DNA from: an uncultured Capnocytophaga sp.
GTDB lineage: Bacteria > Bacteroidota > Bacteroidia > Flavobacteriales > Flavobacteriaceae
Assembly (NCBI GenBank): GCA_915070235.1
Contig: CAJZFM010000078.1
Location: 1 to 8,553 of the forward strand
Length of the DNA: 8,553 bases
Reading direction: 5' to 3'
Shown here: positions 1-6,638 of the stretch, one piece after another
Numbering within the stretch: the stretch's first letter is position 1
How the letters are laid out: each line of letters starts with the position of its first letter
Position numbers and translations under genes: made by a program
The notes under the pieces: model-generated
What the model was told of the DNA's origin: nothing
Databases searched by the model: none
The model's input: only the letters and a program-made list of their open reading frames with translations

Positions 1-55
1 AACCCAGGACCCCAACATTAAAAGTGTTGTGCTCTACCAACTGAGCTACCAAGTC
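1..55 (-). tRNA. tRNA-Lys (anticodon UUU), 3' part cut off by the window edge
   Basis: Read on the minus strand, the sequence starts with a 7-nt acceptor strand (GACTTGG), then TA at positions 8-9 and a D-arm (GCTC ... GAGC with AGTTGGTAGA in the loop). The anticodon arm has a 5-bp stem CAACA/TGTTG closing the 7-nt loop CTTTTAA. The central TTT gives anticodon UUU, which reads lysine AAA/AAG codons. The variable region GGGTC and the 5' T-stem CTGGG follow, and the window ends inside the T-loop. About 55 of roughly 76 nt are present. The 3' acceptor strand is not visible, so acceptor pairing cannot be confirmed. Identity rests on the anticodon and D-arm. Confidence 0.94.
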
Positions 56-94
56 CTTAAAAAATTACGCACTGTAAGTGCTTTATTGCGGGTG

Positions 95-124
95 CAAAAT
101 TACATCTTTTTTTCGTATAAACAA
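95..124 (-). promoter_or_regulatory. Bacteroidota-type promoter of the tRNA-Lys gene
   Basis: On the minus strand TAATTTTG (102 to 95) matches the phylum's -7 consensus TAnnTTTG exactly. A TTG (124 to 122) lies 19 nt upstream, within the usual -33 spacing. Transcription would start near 88-90, about 33 nt before the mature tRNA 5' end at 55. The -33 region abuts the opposing aroK promoter. Confidence 0.72.
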
Positions 125-137
125 ACAAAAAAATAAT

Positions 138-145
138 TATTTTTG
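138..145 (+). promoter_or_regulatory. -7 element of the aroK promoter
   Basis: TATTTTTG followed by C matches TAnnTTTG and lies 46 nt before the aroK ATG at 192, giving a leader of about 40 nt. No TTG is found 17-23 nt upstream, so the -33 element is weak or absent. The position supports the start at 192 over upstream in-frame codons, which lie before the transcription start. Confidence 0.55.
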
Positions 146-191
146 CATTTTATTTCTGTCTTTATCACAACAGCTTATTACTCTGTATTTT

Positions 192-713
192 ATGAAAGAA
201 AAAATTATCCTTTTAGGCTATATGAGTAGCGGAAAATCTACCATCGGGCAACTGCTCGCTGGCTCGCTTGACCTCCCTTTTGAGGACTTGGACTGCTTTA
301 TCGAGCGCAAAGAAGGAAAAAAAATCTCAGAGATATTCGCCCTGAAGGGAGAAATCTACTTTAGAAAACAAGAACAAACCTATCTTAAGGAACTCCTCTC
401 CTCCCCCACTGCTATGGTCATTGCCTTGGGTGGTGGCACCCCTTGCTATGGAAACGCTATGGAGCTTATTCGTGCTGCTTCTCCCTACTCTTTTTATCTG
501 CAACTGCCTACAAGTGAGCTTATGGCTCGTCTTCTACCAGAGAAAGCTAAGCGCCCCTTGATCGCTCATCTAACTCAGGAGGATATAGAGGAGTTTATCA
601 ACAAACACCTCTTCGAGCGCTTTCCTTTCTATACCCAAGCGCATTTTATCCTCCCCTGTCTTGGCCTTAGCCCCACCGAGATTGTAGAAAAAATAAAAAC
701 ACAGATAAAATAA
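192..713 (+). CDS. aroK: Shikimate kinase
   Basis: This 173-aa cytoplasmic P-loop kinase phosphorylates the 3-hydroxyl of shikimate with ATP, the fifth step of the shikimate (chorismate) pathway. The Walker A loop GYMSSGKST spans residues 9-17, with the core GxxxxGKST. The DLD motif (residues 32-34) supplies Mg/shikimate-binding aspartates, Arg58 in the GEIYFRKQE segment binds shikimate, and the ALGGGTP loop (about 78-84) is the Walker-B-like glycine motif. KRPLIAHL (about 120-127) is the lid region, and the ERFPFY segment near 142 carries the adenine-side arginine. Length is typical of AroK. The frame is open upstream to 78, but those 38 residues have no family counterpart and begin ahead of the promoter, so ATG 192 is chosen. 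It is followed 71 nt later by queA, which has its own promoter. All expected catalytic residues are present. Confidence 0.95.
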   Translation: MKEKIILLGYMSSGKSTIGQLLAGSLDLPFEDLDCFIERKEGKKISEIFALKGEIYFRKQEQTYLKELLSSPTAMVIALGGGTPCYGNAMELIRAASPYSFYLQLPTSELMARLLPEKAKRPLIAHLTQEDIEEFINKHLFERFPFYTQAHFILPCLGLSPTEIVEKIKTQIK

Positions 714-725
714 TTAGGAAAACGC

Positions 726-757
726 TTGACAACGCCCCTTAAAAAATCGTATATTTG
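726..757 (+). promoter_or_regulatory. Promoter of queA
   Basis: TTG at 726-728 is followed after 21 nt by TATATTTG (750-757), an exact TAnnTTTG match. Transcription would begin near 762-764, leaving a leader of about 22 nt before the ATG at 785. This leader is too short for a preQ1 riboswitch. It also makes the earlier in-frame ATG at 767 nearly leaderless and unlikely. Confidence 0.75.
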
Positions 758-784
758 CACCCTTAAATGCCTTTGATACAAACA

Positions 785-1834
785 ATGAAATTATCTAGCT
801 TTAACTTCAATCTTCCTAAAGAACTCTTGGCTGAGTATCCCAGTGAAAACCGTGATGAAGCACGCCTTATGGTCGTTCATCGCAAAACAGGCACTATAGA
901 ACATAAGTTGTTCAAAGATGTCATTGATTATTTTGACGACGGAGACGTCTTTGTTCTCAACAATACCAAGGTATTCCCTGCACGCCTCTACGGCCACAAG
1001 GAAAAAACCAATGCTAAGATAGAGGTCTTCCTCCTTCGTGAGCTTAACAAAGAACAACGCCTATGGGACGTGTTGGTAGACCCCGCCCGAAAAATACGTA
1101 TCGGCAACAAACTTTTCTTTGATCAAGAGGAAGAATTGGTTGCTGAAGTGATTGATAATACGACCTCTCGCGGGCGTACCCTTCGTTTCCTTTTTGATGG
1201 CTCTTACGAGGGCTTCCGCAACAAGCTCTTAGAGTTGGGACATACCCCGCTGCCTAAGTATATCACCCGCCCTGTAGAGCCTGAGGACGAAGAGCGTTAC
1301 CAAACAATTTATGCCAAGTACGAGGGGGCTGTAGCGGCTCCTACTGCTGGGTTACACTTCTCCAAACAGCTCATGAAGCGCTTGGAGATCAAGGGCATTA
1401 GCTTTGCCGAACTCACCCTACATGTGGGCTTGGGTACCTTCAACCCTGTGGAGGTGGAAGACCTCTCCAAGCACAAAATGGATAGTGAGGAGATCATCAT
1501 TCCTCAAGAGGCTTGCGATAAGGTCAATAAGGCCAAAGAAGCTGGCAAGCGTGTATGTGCCGTGGGAACAACCGTGATGCGTGCCATGGAAAGCTCCGTG
1601 TCCTCTCACAATACACTGAATCCTTTTGTGGGTTGGACTAACAAGTTCATTTTCCCTCCATACGATTTCGGTGTGGCCAATGCGATGATTACCAACTTCC
1701 ATACACCCAAATCCACCCTACTGATGATGGTTTCTGCCTTTGCTGGTCATGAACTTATCATGGACGCCTATGAGGAAGCCGTAAAAGAAAAATACAAATT
1801 CTTCTCCTACGGAGATGCTATGCTAATCATATAG
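785..1834 (+). CDS. queA: S-adenosylmethionine:tRNA ribosyltransferase-isomerase (QueA)
   Basis: QueA transfers and isomerises the ribosyl group of S-adenosylmethionine onto 7-aminomethyl-7-deazaguanine at position 34 of GUN-anticodon tRNAs, producing epoxyqueuosine. The 349-aa product matches the usual length. Visible family blocks, in order, are the N-terminal [28 protein letters not shown], the [16 protein letters not shown] segment, [10 protein letters not shown] (about residue 185), [33 protein letters not shown], and the C-terminal [20 protein letters not shown]. The start at 785 gives the canonical MKL(S/D) beginning; ATG 767 would add six residues not typical of the family and sits only a few bases after the predicted transcription start. 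Other queuosine genes are not in the window. The sequence looks intact and functional. Confidence 0.96.
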   Translation: MKLSSFNFNLPKELLAEYPSENRDEARLMVVHRKTGTIEHKLFKDVIDYFDDGDVFVLNNTKVFPARLYGHKEKTNAKIEVFLLRELNKEQRLWDVLVDPARKIRIGNKLFFDQEEELVAEVIDNTTSRGRTLRFLFDGSYEGFRNKLLELGHTPLPKYITRPVEPEDEERYQTIYAKYEGAVAAPTAGLHFSKQLMKRLEIKGISFAELTLHVGLGTFNPVEVEDLSKHKMDSEEIIIPQEACDKVNKAKEAGKRVCAVGTTVMRAMESSVSSHNTLNPFVGWTNKFIFPPYDFGVANAMITNFHTPKSTLLMMVSAFAGHELIMDAYEEAVKEKYKFFSYGDAMLII

Positions 1835-1840
1835 ATAATA

Positions 1841-1889
1841 AGGTAAAAGCTAAATCCAGCGAATACTTTTTTACCTTTTACTTTTTACT
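1841..1889. repeat. Inverted array of 7-bp repeats between queA and the thioredoxin-like gene
   Basis: Two 7-bp units (AGGTAAA, AGCTAAA; 1841-1854) are followed after 14 nt by three inverted units (TTTTACC, TTTTACT, TTTTACT; 1869-1889). The arms allow a 9-bp stem, 1840-1848 with 1869-1877 (AAGGTAAAA/TTTTACCTT), closing a 20-nt loop and followed by T-rich sequence. It could act as a weak terminator after queA, but the stem is A/T-rich and this is uncertain. The layout matches the heptad arrays around pyrH. Confidence 0.6.
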
Positions 1890-1899
1890 TTGAATTAAG

Positions 1900-2409
1900 A
1901 TGAAGCGTTTATTCCTTATAGCCCTACTCTGTATAGGGCAACCTATCGTATTTGCGCAGAACCAACAAGAAGAGGTAGCGCAAGAGAAAGAAACCTTGGC
2001 TAAGCCCTATAATCCTGAGGAGGACGGACTTGAAAAAATCAATGAATTGCTCAAGCTGGCCAAGAAGAAAAACAAAAGACTCCTTATCCAAATAGGGGGT
2101 AATTGGTGTATATGGTGCTTGCGCTTTAACCACTTGGTTACCACCGACCCCGAACTGAAAAAAATATTGGACAAGAAGTACTTATACTACCACCTGAACT
2201 ACTCTCCTGAGAACAAGAACGAAAAGGCTTTTGCCAAATACGGAAACCCAGGTGAGAAATACGGCTATCCCGCTTTTCTAATCCTTGACAAAAGAGGCAA
2301 TATCCTCACCACTCGCAAGACAGAGGATATGGAAGAAAACAAAGGATATAACAAAGAAAAAGTCAAAAAATTCTTGTTGGGTCGCTTGGACTTAAACGGC
2401 AAACTTTAA
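1900..2409 (+). CDS. Exported thioredoxin-fold protein with a CIWC active site
   Basis: This 169-aa protein begins with a signal peptide: MKR, a hydrophobic stretch (LFLIALLCIGQPIVFA, residues 4-19), then a likely cleavage after VFA or FAQ. It should act in the periplasm. An acidic/Lys-rich linker leads to a thioredoxin-like domain (about 45-165). Its active site is GGNWCIWC with Cys70 and Cys73, and GYPAF (Pro124) is the expected cis-proline loop. GNWCxWC is characteristic of the thioredoxin_7/DUF255-like group rather than classical WCGPC thioredoxins, so a disulfide reductase or chaperone-like role is likely; the substrate is unknown. No convincing promoter lies in the 65-nt gap after queA, so it may be read through from queA. 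The tpx gene next door encodes a peroxide enzyme, but that protein is cytoplasmic, so a direct partnership is doubtful. Confidence 0.85.
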   Translation: MKRLFLIALLCIGQPIVFAQNQQEEVAQEKETLAKPYNPEEDGLEKINELLKLAKKKNKRLLIQIGGNWCIWCLRFNHLVTTDPELKKILDKKYLYYHLNYSPENKNEKAFAKYGNPGEKYGYPAFLILDKRGNILTTRKTEDMEENKGYNKEKVKKFLLGRLDLNGKL

Positions 2410-2454
2410 CTTTTATTTAAAGACAAAAAAGTATTTTATTTCACGATTATTCAT

Positions 2455-2462
2455 TAATTTTG
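2455..2462 (+). promoter_or_regulatory. -7 element of the tpx promoter
   Basis: TAATTTTG is an exact TAnnTTTG match 22 nt before the tpx ATG at 2485, implying a leader of about 17 nt. No TTG is present at the -33 distance. The 75-nt gap after the thioredoxin-like gene otherwise holds only A/T-rich sequence. I saw no peroxide-regulator palindrome. Confidence 0.62.
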
Positions 2463-2484
2463 TACCCTCTAAAATAAAGTTTTT

Positions 2485-2982
2485 ATGGCAAATATTACAT
2501 TTCACAATGAGCCTGCCTCTACTGCAGGCGAACTACCTAAAGTAGGTACTATTGCTGCTAATTTCGTAGCCGTTGGTAGTGATTTGAAAGAAAAATCACT
2601 TTCCGATTACAAGGGACAACGTGTGGTGCTCAACATATTCCCCAGTGTAGATACAGGCGTATGCGCCGCTTCTGTAAGACGTTTCAACCAAGAAGCTGCC
2701 AACCTTCCCAATACCAAAGTATTGTGTATCTCCAAGGACTTGCCTTTCGCTATGGCTCGTTTCTGCGGAGCTGAAGGTCTGAACAATGTAGTGGTACTCT
2801 CCGATTTCCGTGGCGATTTCTCTAAGAAATATCCTTTGGAACTTGTAGACACCCCTCTTAAGGGACTCCTCTCTCGTGCTGTTATCGTCTTGGACGAAGA
2901 AGAAAGAGTGATCTATACCGAACAAGTAGAAGAAATCACTCACGAGCCTGATTATGAAGCCGCACTCAAGGCCTTGAAATAA
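2485..2982 (+). CDS. tpx: Thiol peroxidase, atypical 2-Cys peroxiredoxin
   Basis: Tpx reduces hydrogen peroxide and alkyl hydroperoxides and is re-reduced by thioredoxin. The 165-aa length is that of the family. The peroxidatic site is PSVDTGVC, with Thr57 and Cys60; the resolving cysteine is Cys94 in ARFCGAEG, and Arg131 (LLSRAVIVLD) completes the active-site triad. Cys81 is an additional non-family-critical cysteine. The N-terminal ITFHNEP segment and the GxxAxNF motif (residues 21-27) are typical of Tpx. There is no signal peptide, so it is cytoplasmic. It has its own promoter and ends 20 nt before a strong terminator hairpin, so it is probably monocistronic. All catalytic residues are present. 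Confidence 0.96.
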   Translation: MANITFHNEPASTAGELPKVGTIAANFVAVGSDLKEKSLSDYKGQRVVLNIFPSVDTGVCAASVRRFNQEAANLPNTKVLCISKDLPFAMARFCGAEGLNNVVVLSDFRGDFSKKYPLELVDTPLKGLLSRAVIVLDEEERVIYTEQVEEITHEPDYEAALKALK

Positions 2983-3002
2983 GAATAAGGCTTTAAGATA
3001 AG

Positions 3003-3032
3003 AAATAGGGAGCGAAAAGTCGCTCCCTATTT
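3003..3032. terminator. Strong bidirectional intrinsic terminator between tpx and the CDF gene
   Basis: A perfect 13-bp stem (3003-3015 pairing with 3020-3032) closes the 4-nt loop AAAG. The stem core is AGGGAGCGA/TCGCTCCCT, and A-tracts/T-tracts lie on both sides (TTTTATTC on the plus strand, TTTCTTATC on the minus). It sits between convergent genes: 20 nt after the tpx stop and touching the CDF stop codon (3034-3032), whose last base is inside the stem. It can therefore serve both directions. Confidence 0.92.
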
Positions 3033-3979
3033 TATTCTTCATGCTGATGATAACAACTACAAGTGGTATCTCCACAGCGAAAACCACTGATATCTACCTC
3101 AAGGGTAGCATGCTGTACTCCTTGGTGATAGAGAGAATGCTTGAGTTCTTTTTTCATCTGCATAATATCTTCTAAGCTGACGCCATCCTTGACCACCAAG
3201 TGTGCTGTCAAGGCATTTTCCGAACTACTTAGCGCCCAGATATGGAGGTGATGAATGGAGGTGATGCAGGGGTGAGCAAGTAGTAATTGCTGTATATCTT
3301 CATTGGAGACCTGGTGAGGTACTCCGTCCAAAATGAGCTTAACACTCTCCTTGAGCAGTGCCCAAGTGGAAAAGAGAATGACAAAAGCAATCACAAAACT
3401 AATGATGGGGTCTATGATATTCCAGCCTGTCAGCGCAATCAAGCCTCCTGAGACGATCACCCCAAGAGAGACCAAGGCATCTACCATCAGGTGCAAGAAT
3501 GCCCCCTTGATATTGATATCGTCTTTCTGTCCCTTGTAGAAGAGAAAAGCCGAAAGCCCATTGATAAAAATCCCTATCAGCGCGGTGATGATAATCATCA
3601 TTCCCTGCATCTGTGGTGGGTGAGAGAAGCGCTCAATACTCTCCACCCCTATCTTGATAACAATAAGGCAAAGAATCACAGCATTAACAAACGAGGCCAA
3701 TATAGAGGCTTTCTTATACCCATAGGTATAAAGAGCGGTCGCTCCCTTTTGTGCCAACTTCATTCCCAAGAGCGAGATAATAAGGGTAGCCACATCGCTC
3801 AGGTTATGGCTGGCATCAGAGATCAGGGCTAAGGAGTTGATGCGTATCCCTACCACAAACTCTATTAGGGTATAGAGCGCATTCGCTCCTATCCCTACAT
3901 AAAATGCCTGATTGATACGCTTCAAATCTGGCACATGGTGATGATGGTGACCATGATGGTCGTGATCATGATGTTCCAT
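3032..3979 (-). CDS. Zinc-type cation diffusion facilitator (CzcD/ZitB-like)
   Basis: This 315-aa inner-membrane antiporter probably exports Zn2+ (and possibly Cd/Co) in exchange for protons. The N-terminus is a His-rich metal-binding tail (eleven His in residues 3-15). Six hydrophobic segments follow at about 25-45, 47-72, 90-110, 126-147, 160-184 and 189-208. The transport site is His58/Asp62 in DASHNLSD (TM2) with His163/Asp167 in HLMVDALVS (TM5), the HD-HD set of zinc CDFs. The cytoplasmic C-terminal domain (about 210-297, with HHLHIW) ends in a Cys/His-rich tail (Cys302, Cys307, Cys309, His311, His313), a second metal-binding-looking end that many relatives lack. Upstream on the minus strand I find no TAnnTTTG element in the 63 nt to pyrH, so it is likely co-transcribed with pyrH. 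Confidence 0.93.
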   Translation of the reverse strand: MEHHDHDHHGHHHHHVPDLKRINQAFYVGIGANALYTLIEFVVGIRINSLALISDASHNLSDVATLIISLLGMKLAQKGATALYTYGYKKASILASFVNAVILCLIVIKIGVESIERFSHPPQMQGMMIIITALIGIFINGLSAFLFYKGQKDDINIKGAFLHLMVDALVSLGVIVSGGLIALTGWNIIDPIISFVIAFVILFSTWALLKESVKLILDGVPHQVSNEDIQQLLLAHPCITSIHHLHIWALSSSENALTAHLVVKDGVSLEDIMQMKKELKHSLYHQGVQHATLEVDISGFRCGDTTCSCYHQHEE

Positions 3980-3987
3980 AATTATAT

Positions 3988-4047
3988 AGTGAATAGTGAA
4001 TAACGAAAAGTGAATAACTTTTCACTCTTCACTTTTCATTTTTCACT
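3988..4047. repeat. Sixty-bp inverted array of exact 7-bp units between pyrH and the CDF gene
   Basis: Four units with the AGTGAA core begin at 3988, 3995, 4002 (variant AACGAA) and 4009. After the spacer come four units with the TTCACT core starting at 4021, 4028, 4035 (TTCATT) and 4042. Both halves keep an exact 7-bp period. Folded about 4015-4020, 22 of 27 positions pair (one as G-T), giving a long imperfect hairpin. It includes the pyrH stop codon (4045-4043) and ends 9 nt before the CDF start. Confidence 0.85.
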
Positions 4048-4750
4048 CATTAACGATCGTTCCTACCGCTTCCCCTGCCACTACTTTGGCCAGATTGCCT
4101 TTTTTGTTCATATCAAAAACAATAATAGGCAAGTGGTTTTCTTGGCTAAGGGTGAAGGCAGTCATATCCATTACCTTAAGATTTTTGTCTATAGCCTCCA
4201 CAAAGGTAAGATGTTCATACTTGGTAGCTTGTGGATCTTTCTCTGGGTCAGCCGTATAGATACCATCTACACGGGTACCCTTGAGAATCACATCAGCATT
4301 GATTTCTATCGCGCGGAGTACCGCTGCCGAATCAGTGGTAAAGTATGGGTTCCCTGTACCAGCCCCAAAGATGACCACGCGCCCTTTTTCCAAGTGGCGT
4401 ACCGCCCTACGGCGGATAAAAGGCTCTGCTATGGCCTCCATCGCAATGGCCGTTTGCAAGCGGGTGAGTACCCCCTCGTCCTCTAAAGCACTTTGCAGTG
4501 CTAAGGCGTTAATCACCGTAGCGAGCATACCCATATAGTCACCCTGTACCCTGTCCATACCATTGCTGGCTCCTGCAAACCCACGGAAGATGTTCCCTCC
4601 CCCGATGACTATCGCCACCTCGGCACCTTGTTCCACAACTTGCTTGATCTCTATGGCATATTCCTTCAATCGTGCTGGGTCTATCCCATGCTGACGATCT
4701 CCCATAAGGGCTTCTCCACTTAGCTTGAGGAGGATTCTCTTGTATTTCAT
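4043..4750 (-). CDS. pyrH: UMP kinase
   Basis: PyrH makes UDP from UMP and ATP, a cytoplasmic step in pyrimidine nucleotide synthesis; it belongs to the amino-acid-kinase fold, and bacterial forms are hexameric. The 235-aa product is of normal length. Motifs: LKLSGEAL (residues 8-15, phosphate binding), GGGN (50-53), GDYMGM (70-75, UMP-binding Asp71), [10 protein letters not shown] (131-140, UMP specificity) and VDGIYTADP (161-169, nucleotide binding). ATG 4750 gives the canonical [12 protein letters not shown] start; the frame is open to a GTG at 4795, but that codon lies within an intergenic repeat. The gene is flanked on both sides by near-identical repeat arrays. The neighbour frr, common beside pyrH in many bacteria, is absent here; a metal exporter gene follows instead. 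Confidence 0.96.
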   Translation of the reverse strand: MKYKRILLKLSGEALMGDRQHGIDPARLKEYAIEIKQVVEQGAEVAIVIGGGNIFRGFAGASNGMDRVQGDYMGMLATVINALALQSALEDEGVLTRLQTAIAMEAIAEPFIRRRAVRHLEKGRVVIFGAGTGNPYFTTDSAAVLRAIEINADVILKGTRVDGIYTADPEKDPQATKYEHLTFVEAIDKNLKVMDMTAFTLSQENHLPIIVFDMNKKGNLAKVVAGEAVGTIVNE

Positions 4751-4774
4751 TTGGATTATCTTTTTAGCAATATC

Positions 4775-4820
4775 AGTGAATGGTGAGCTTTTCACGCTTC
4801 ATTTTTCATTTTTCACTCAT
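4775..4820. repeat. Heptad repeat array in the pyrH leader
   Basis: Two units of the AGTGAAT type (4775-4788) face four units starting with TTCA at 4791, 4798, 4805 and 4812, again with an exact 7-bp period. Positions 4791-4820 match 4021-4050 at 28 of 30 bases in the same orientation, making direct repeats 770 bp apart around pyrH. It lies inside the predicted 5' untranslated region of pyrH. Confidence 0.85.
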
Positions 4821-4825
4821 CGGGA

Positions 4826-4856
4826 CAAAGGTACGATATCTTCACAAGATTACCAA
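4826..4856 (-). promoter_or_regulatory. Promoter of pyrH (and probably the CDF gene)
   Basis: On the minus strand TTG (4856 to 4854) is followed after 20 nt by TACCTTTG (4833 to 4826), matching TAnnTTTG. Transcription would start near 4820, giving a leader of about 70 nt that carries the heptad repeat array. Confidence 0.7.
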
Positions 4857-4868
4857 AAAAATATAAAC

Positions 4869-4916
4869 CAATTTGCCAATTTGTCAATTTACCAATTAGG
4901 TTATTTAGCTCATTAG
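4869..4916. repeat. Array of 8-bp repeats over the 3' end of the second ABC gene
   Basis: On the plus strand four octads CAATTTGC, CAATTTGT, CAATTTAC and CAATTAGG start at 4869, 4877, 4885 and 4893, followed by looser units TTATTTAG and CTCATTAG (4901-4916). The last two overlap the stop codon and final codons of the ABC gene that ends at 4905. No convincing hairpin is formed on one strand. Confidence 0.8.
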
Positions 4917-6632
4917 CTTCCATTCTTTAGCGCGGTTATGGGCGTCCCACATACGCTTGTAGAGCGGACTATGCTCTAATAGCTCATTATGAGTACCTAC
5001 GGCATTGATATGTCCTTTTTCAAAGACAATAATCTGGTCGGCTGTAGTAATAGTAGAAAGGCGATGGGCAATCACAAGTACGGTCTTTCCCCTAATAAGC
5101 TGAGCAAAAGCCTCTTGTATCTTGTGTTCGTTCTCTGGGTCAGCAAAGGCAGTGGCTTCGTCCAAGACCAATATAGGAGCATCCTTGAGGATAGCTCGTG
5201 CCAGCTGGAAGCGCTGTTGTTCGCCTCCGCTAAGGTGTACGCCACTTTGCCCAAAACGAGTCTCATATCCTTGAGACAAGCTCATGATAAAGTCGTGTAA
5301 CTGAGCCGCTTTGGCAGCTGCTATCACCTCGTCTTTGGTCTTATCCATTCCCATACGAATGTTCTCATACATTGTTTGTTGGAACATAAAACTGTCTTGG
5401 AAGACAAACGATACTTGCCGCATAAGCACTTCGGTAGGAAACTCTCGTATATCTATCCCTCCAATGGTGATACGCCCCTTCGTTACGTCCCAAAAGCGGG
5501 AGAGCAACTGCCCTACAGTGCTTTTCCCCGCCCCTGATGGGCCTACCAAAGCGGTAATGGTACCTTCCTTAGCGGTGAAGCTAATATCTTCAAGTACATA
5601 GCGGTCTGCCTCATAGGCAAAAGAAACTTGATCAAAGCAAATATCATGATTCTGTGGCGCTTCACTTGTTTTCCCTTCAGGGAGTATCGGCTGGGTAAGA
5701 ATGGCATCTATCTGCTGTACCCCTTGTTCTATCAGTTGTAGTTGCATAATCATATTGCTCATCACAAAGAGAGGCCTCATATAGCCTGTCCCTAAGATAA
5801 GGAATAAGAGTAATGTCGGTAGGCTCACTCCTTGCCTAAAATATAGGTACAACCCCAGTGCCAAAACAGGTAACATGGCATTGCTAGCAAAGCTCATAAA
5901 GATAGCAAAGGGAGCTGAACTATGTCGTATCCAATCGCTTACAAAACGATGGAAAGTATATACCTTTTTACCATATTTCTCAAAGGTCTCGGCCGATTGT
6001 TGGAAGATTTTCATCACTGGCATTGCCCGTACATACTCCACTATACCAGAGCTGAGTTCCTCAAGGGAATGATGGTATTTCTCAGTAAGATGTTGGTTTT
6101 TCTTGCCCAACATCAGTGGCATAATAAGTGCCAATACCACAAGGGGTAAGCAACTGATAAGTGCCAAGCGCCAATCCTCCTTAAAGAGATAACTAATAGT
6201 CAGCAAGGGTAGGGCTGCCGCTTTGACAAAATCAGGAATTTGATGCGCCACAAAAGTCTCTATTCGCTCCACATCATCGGAGATAATCTTTTTGAAAGCC
6301 CCCGAATTGCGATGCGAAAGGTAGCCCATTGGCAGTGCACCTACCTTATTAGTGAGGGTTTTGCGTAGCCCATAGAGGATATTGAAGGCAGCTATATGCG
6401 AGAGAACACCTGAAAGGAAAAAAGAAAACATGCTGATAAGAATCGCCCCTATAGCATAACTTACATAGGAGTAAGTGAGCGAAAAATCGGGTACCCGCTT
6501 GGTAAGCTCTTTGATAATGTAGAACACCAAGGCATAAGGTACCAAGCTCAGCACACTATGTAATACGGCTAAGATACAGGAGGTAAAAAGTAAGCCCTTA
6601 CATTGACCTGCTATTTGAAGTAGTCTTTTCAT
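4905..6632 (-). CDS. ABC transporter half-subunit, membrane plus ATPase domain (second of pair)
   Basis: This 575-aa inner-membrane protein fuses an ABC exporter-type transmembrane domain (six segments at about 17-40, 56-79, 134-150, 155-174, 240-264 and 268-288) to a nucleotide-binding domain (about 330-565). Walker A is GPSGAGKST (364-372), the Q-loop Gln412, the signature LSGGE (467-471), Walker B ILVLDE with Asp491/Glu492, and the H-loop His523. The D-loop reads AFADPENE instead of the usual SLD; I recall FAD-type D-loops in YbtPQ/IrtAB-like siderophore transporters, so that group is a plausible relative, unproven. Substrate unknown. ATG 6632 is chosen over a TTG at 6641. It begins 38 nt after the upstream ABC gene, with which it should form a heterodimer. 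Both proteins end in a WKL(I/M)S motif. Confidence 0.93.
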   Translation of the reverse strand: MKRLLQIAGQCKGLLFTSCILAVLHSVLSLVPYALVFYIIKELTKRVPDFSLTYSYVSYAIGAILISMFSFFLSGVLSHIAAFNILYGLRKTLTNKVGALPMGYLSHRNSGAFKKIISDDVERIETFVAHQIPDFVKAAALPLLTISYLFKEDWRLALISCLPLVVLALIMPLMLGKKNQHLTEKYHHSLEELSSGIVEYVRAMPVMKIFQQSAETFEKYGKKVYTFHRFVSDWIRHSSAPFAIFMSFASNAMLPVLALGLYLYFRQGVSLPTLLLFLILGTGYMRPLFVMSNMIMQLQLIEQGVQQIDAILTQPILPEGKTSEAPQNHDICFDQVSFAYEADRYVLEDISFTAKEGTITALVGPSGAGKSTVGQLLSRFWDVTKGRITIGGIDIREFPTEVLMRQVSFVFQDSFMFQQTMYENIRMGMDKTKDEVIAAAKAAQLHDFIMSLSQGYETRFGQSGVHLSGGEQQRFQLARAILKDAPILVLDEATAFADPENEHKIQEAFAQLIRGKTVLVIAHRLSTITTADQIIVFEKGHINAVGTHNELLEHSPLYKRMWDAHNRAKEWKLMS

Positions 6633-6638
6633 AAATAT

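Noticed and set aside
78..191. N-terminal extension of the aroK frame
   Set aside because: The extra 38 residues lie before the predicted transcription start and do not resemble shikimate kinases.
758..784. preQ1 riboswitch ahead of queA
   Set aside because: The leader after the promoter is only about 22 nt, and no pseudoknot-like pattern is visible.
1886..1892. TACTTTG as a promoter for the thioredoxin-like gene
   Set aside because: It lacks one base of TAnnTTTG and lies 8 nt before the ATG, leaving almost no leader.
2596..3087. 163-codon open frame on the minus strand across tpx
   Set aside because: It is antisense to tpx, crosses the terminator hairpin and overlaps the end of the CDF gene; it is a shadow frame.
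3988..4047. CRISPR array or insertion-sequence terminal repeats
   Set aside because: The units are 7 bp with no unique spacers, and no cas or transposase gene or target-site duplication is seen.
4751..4795. Upstream GTG start for pyrH
   Set aside because: The GTG lies inside the heptad repeat; the family start [12 protein letters not shown] begins at 4750.
4775..4820. Tiny leader ORFs in the pyrH 5' region (for example MSEK-stop)
   Set aside because: ATG and TGA arise automatically from the repeated units, so they give no evidence of translation.
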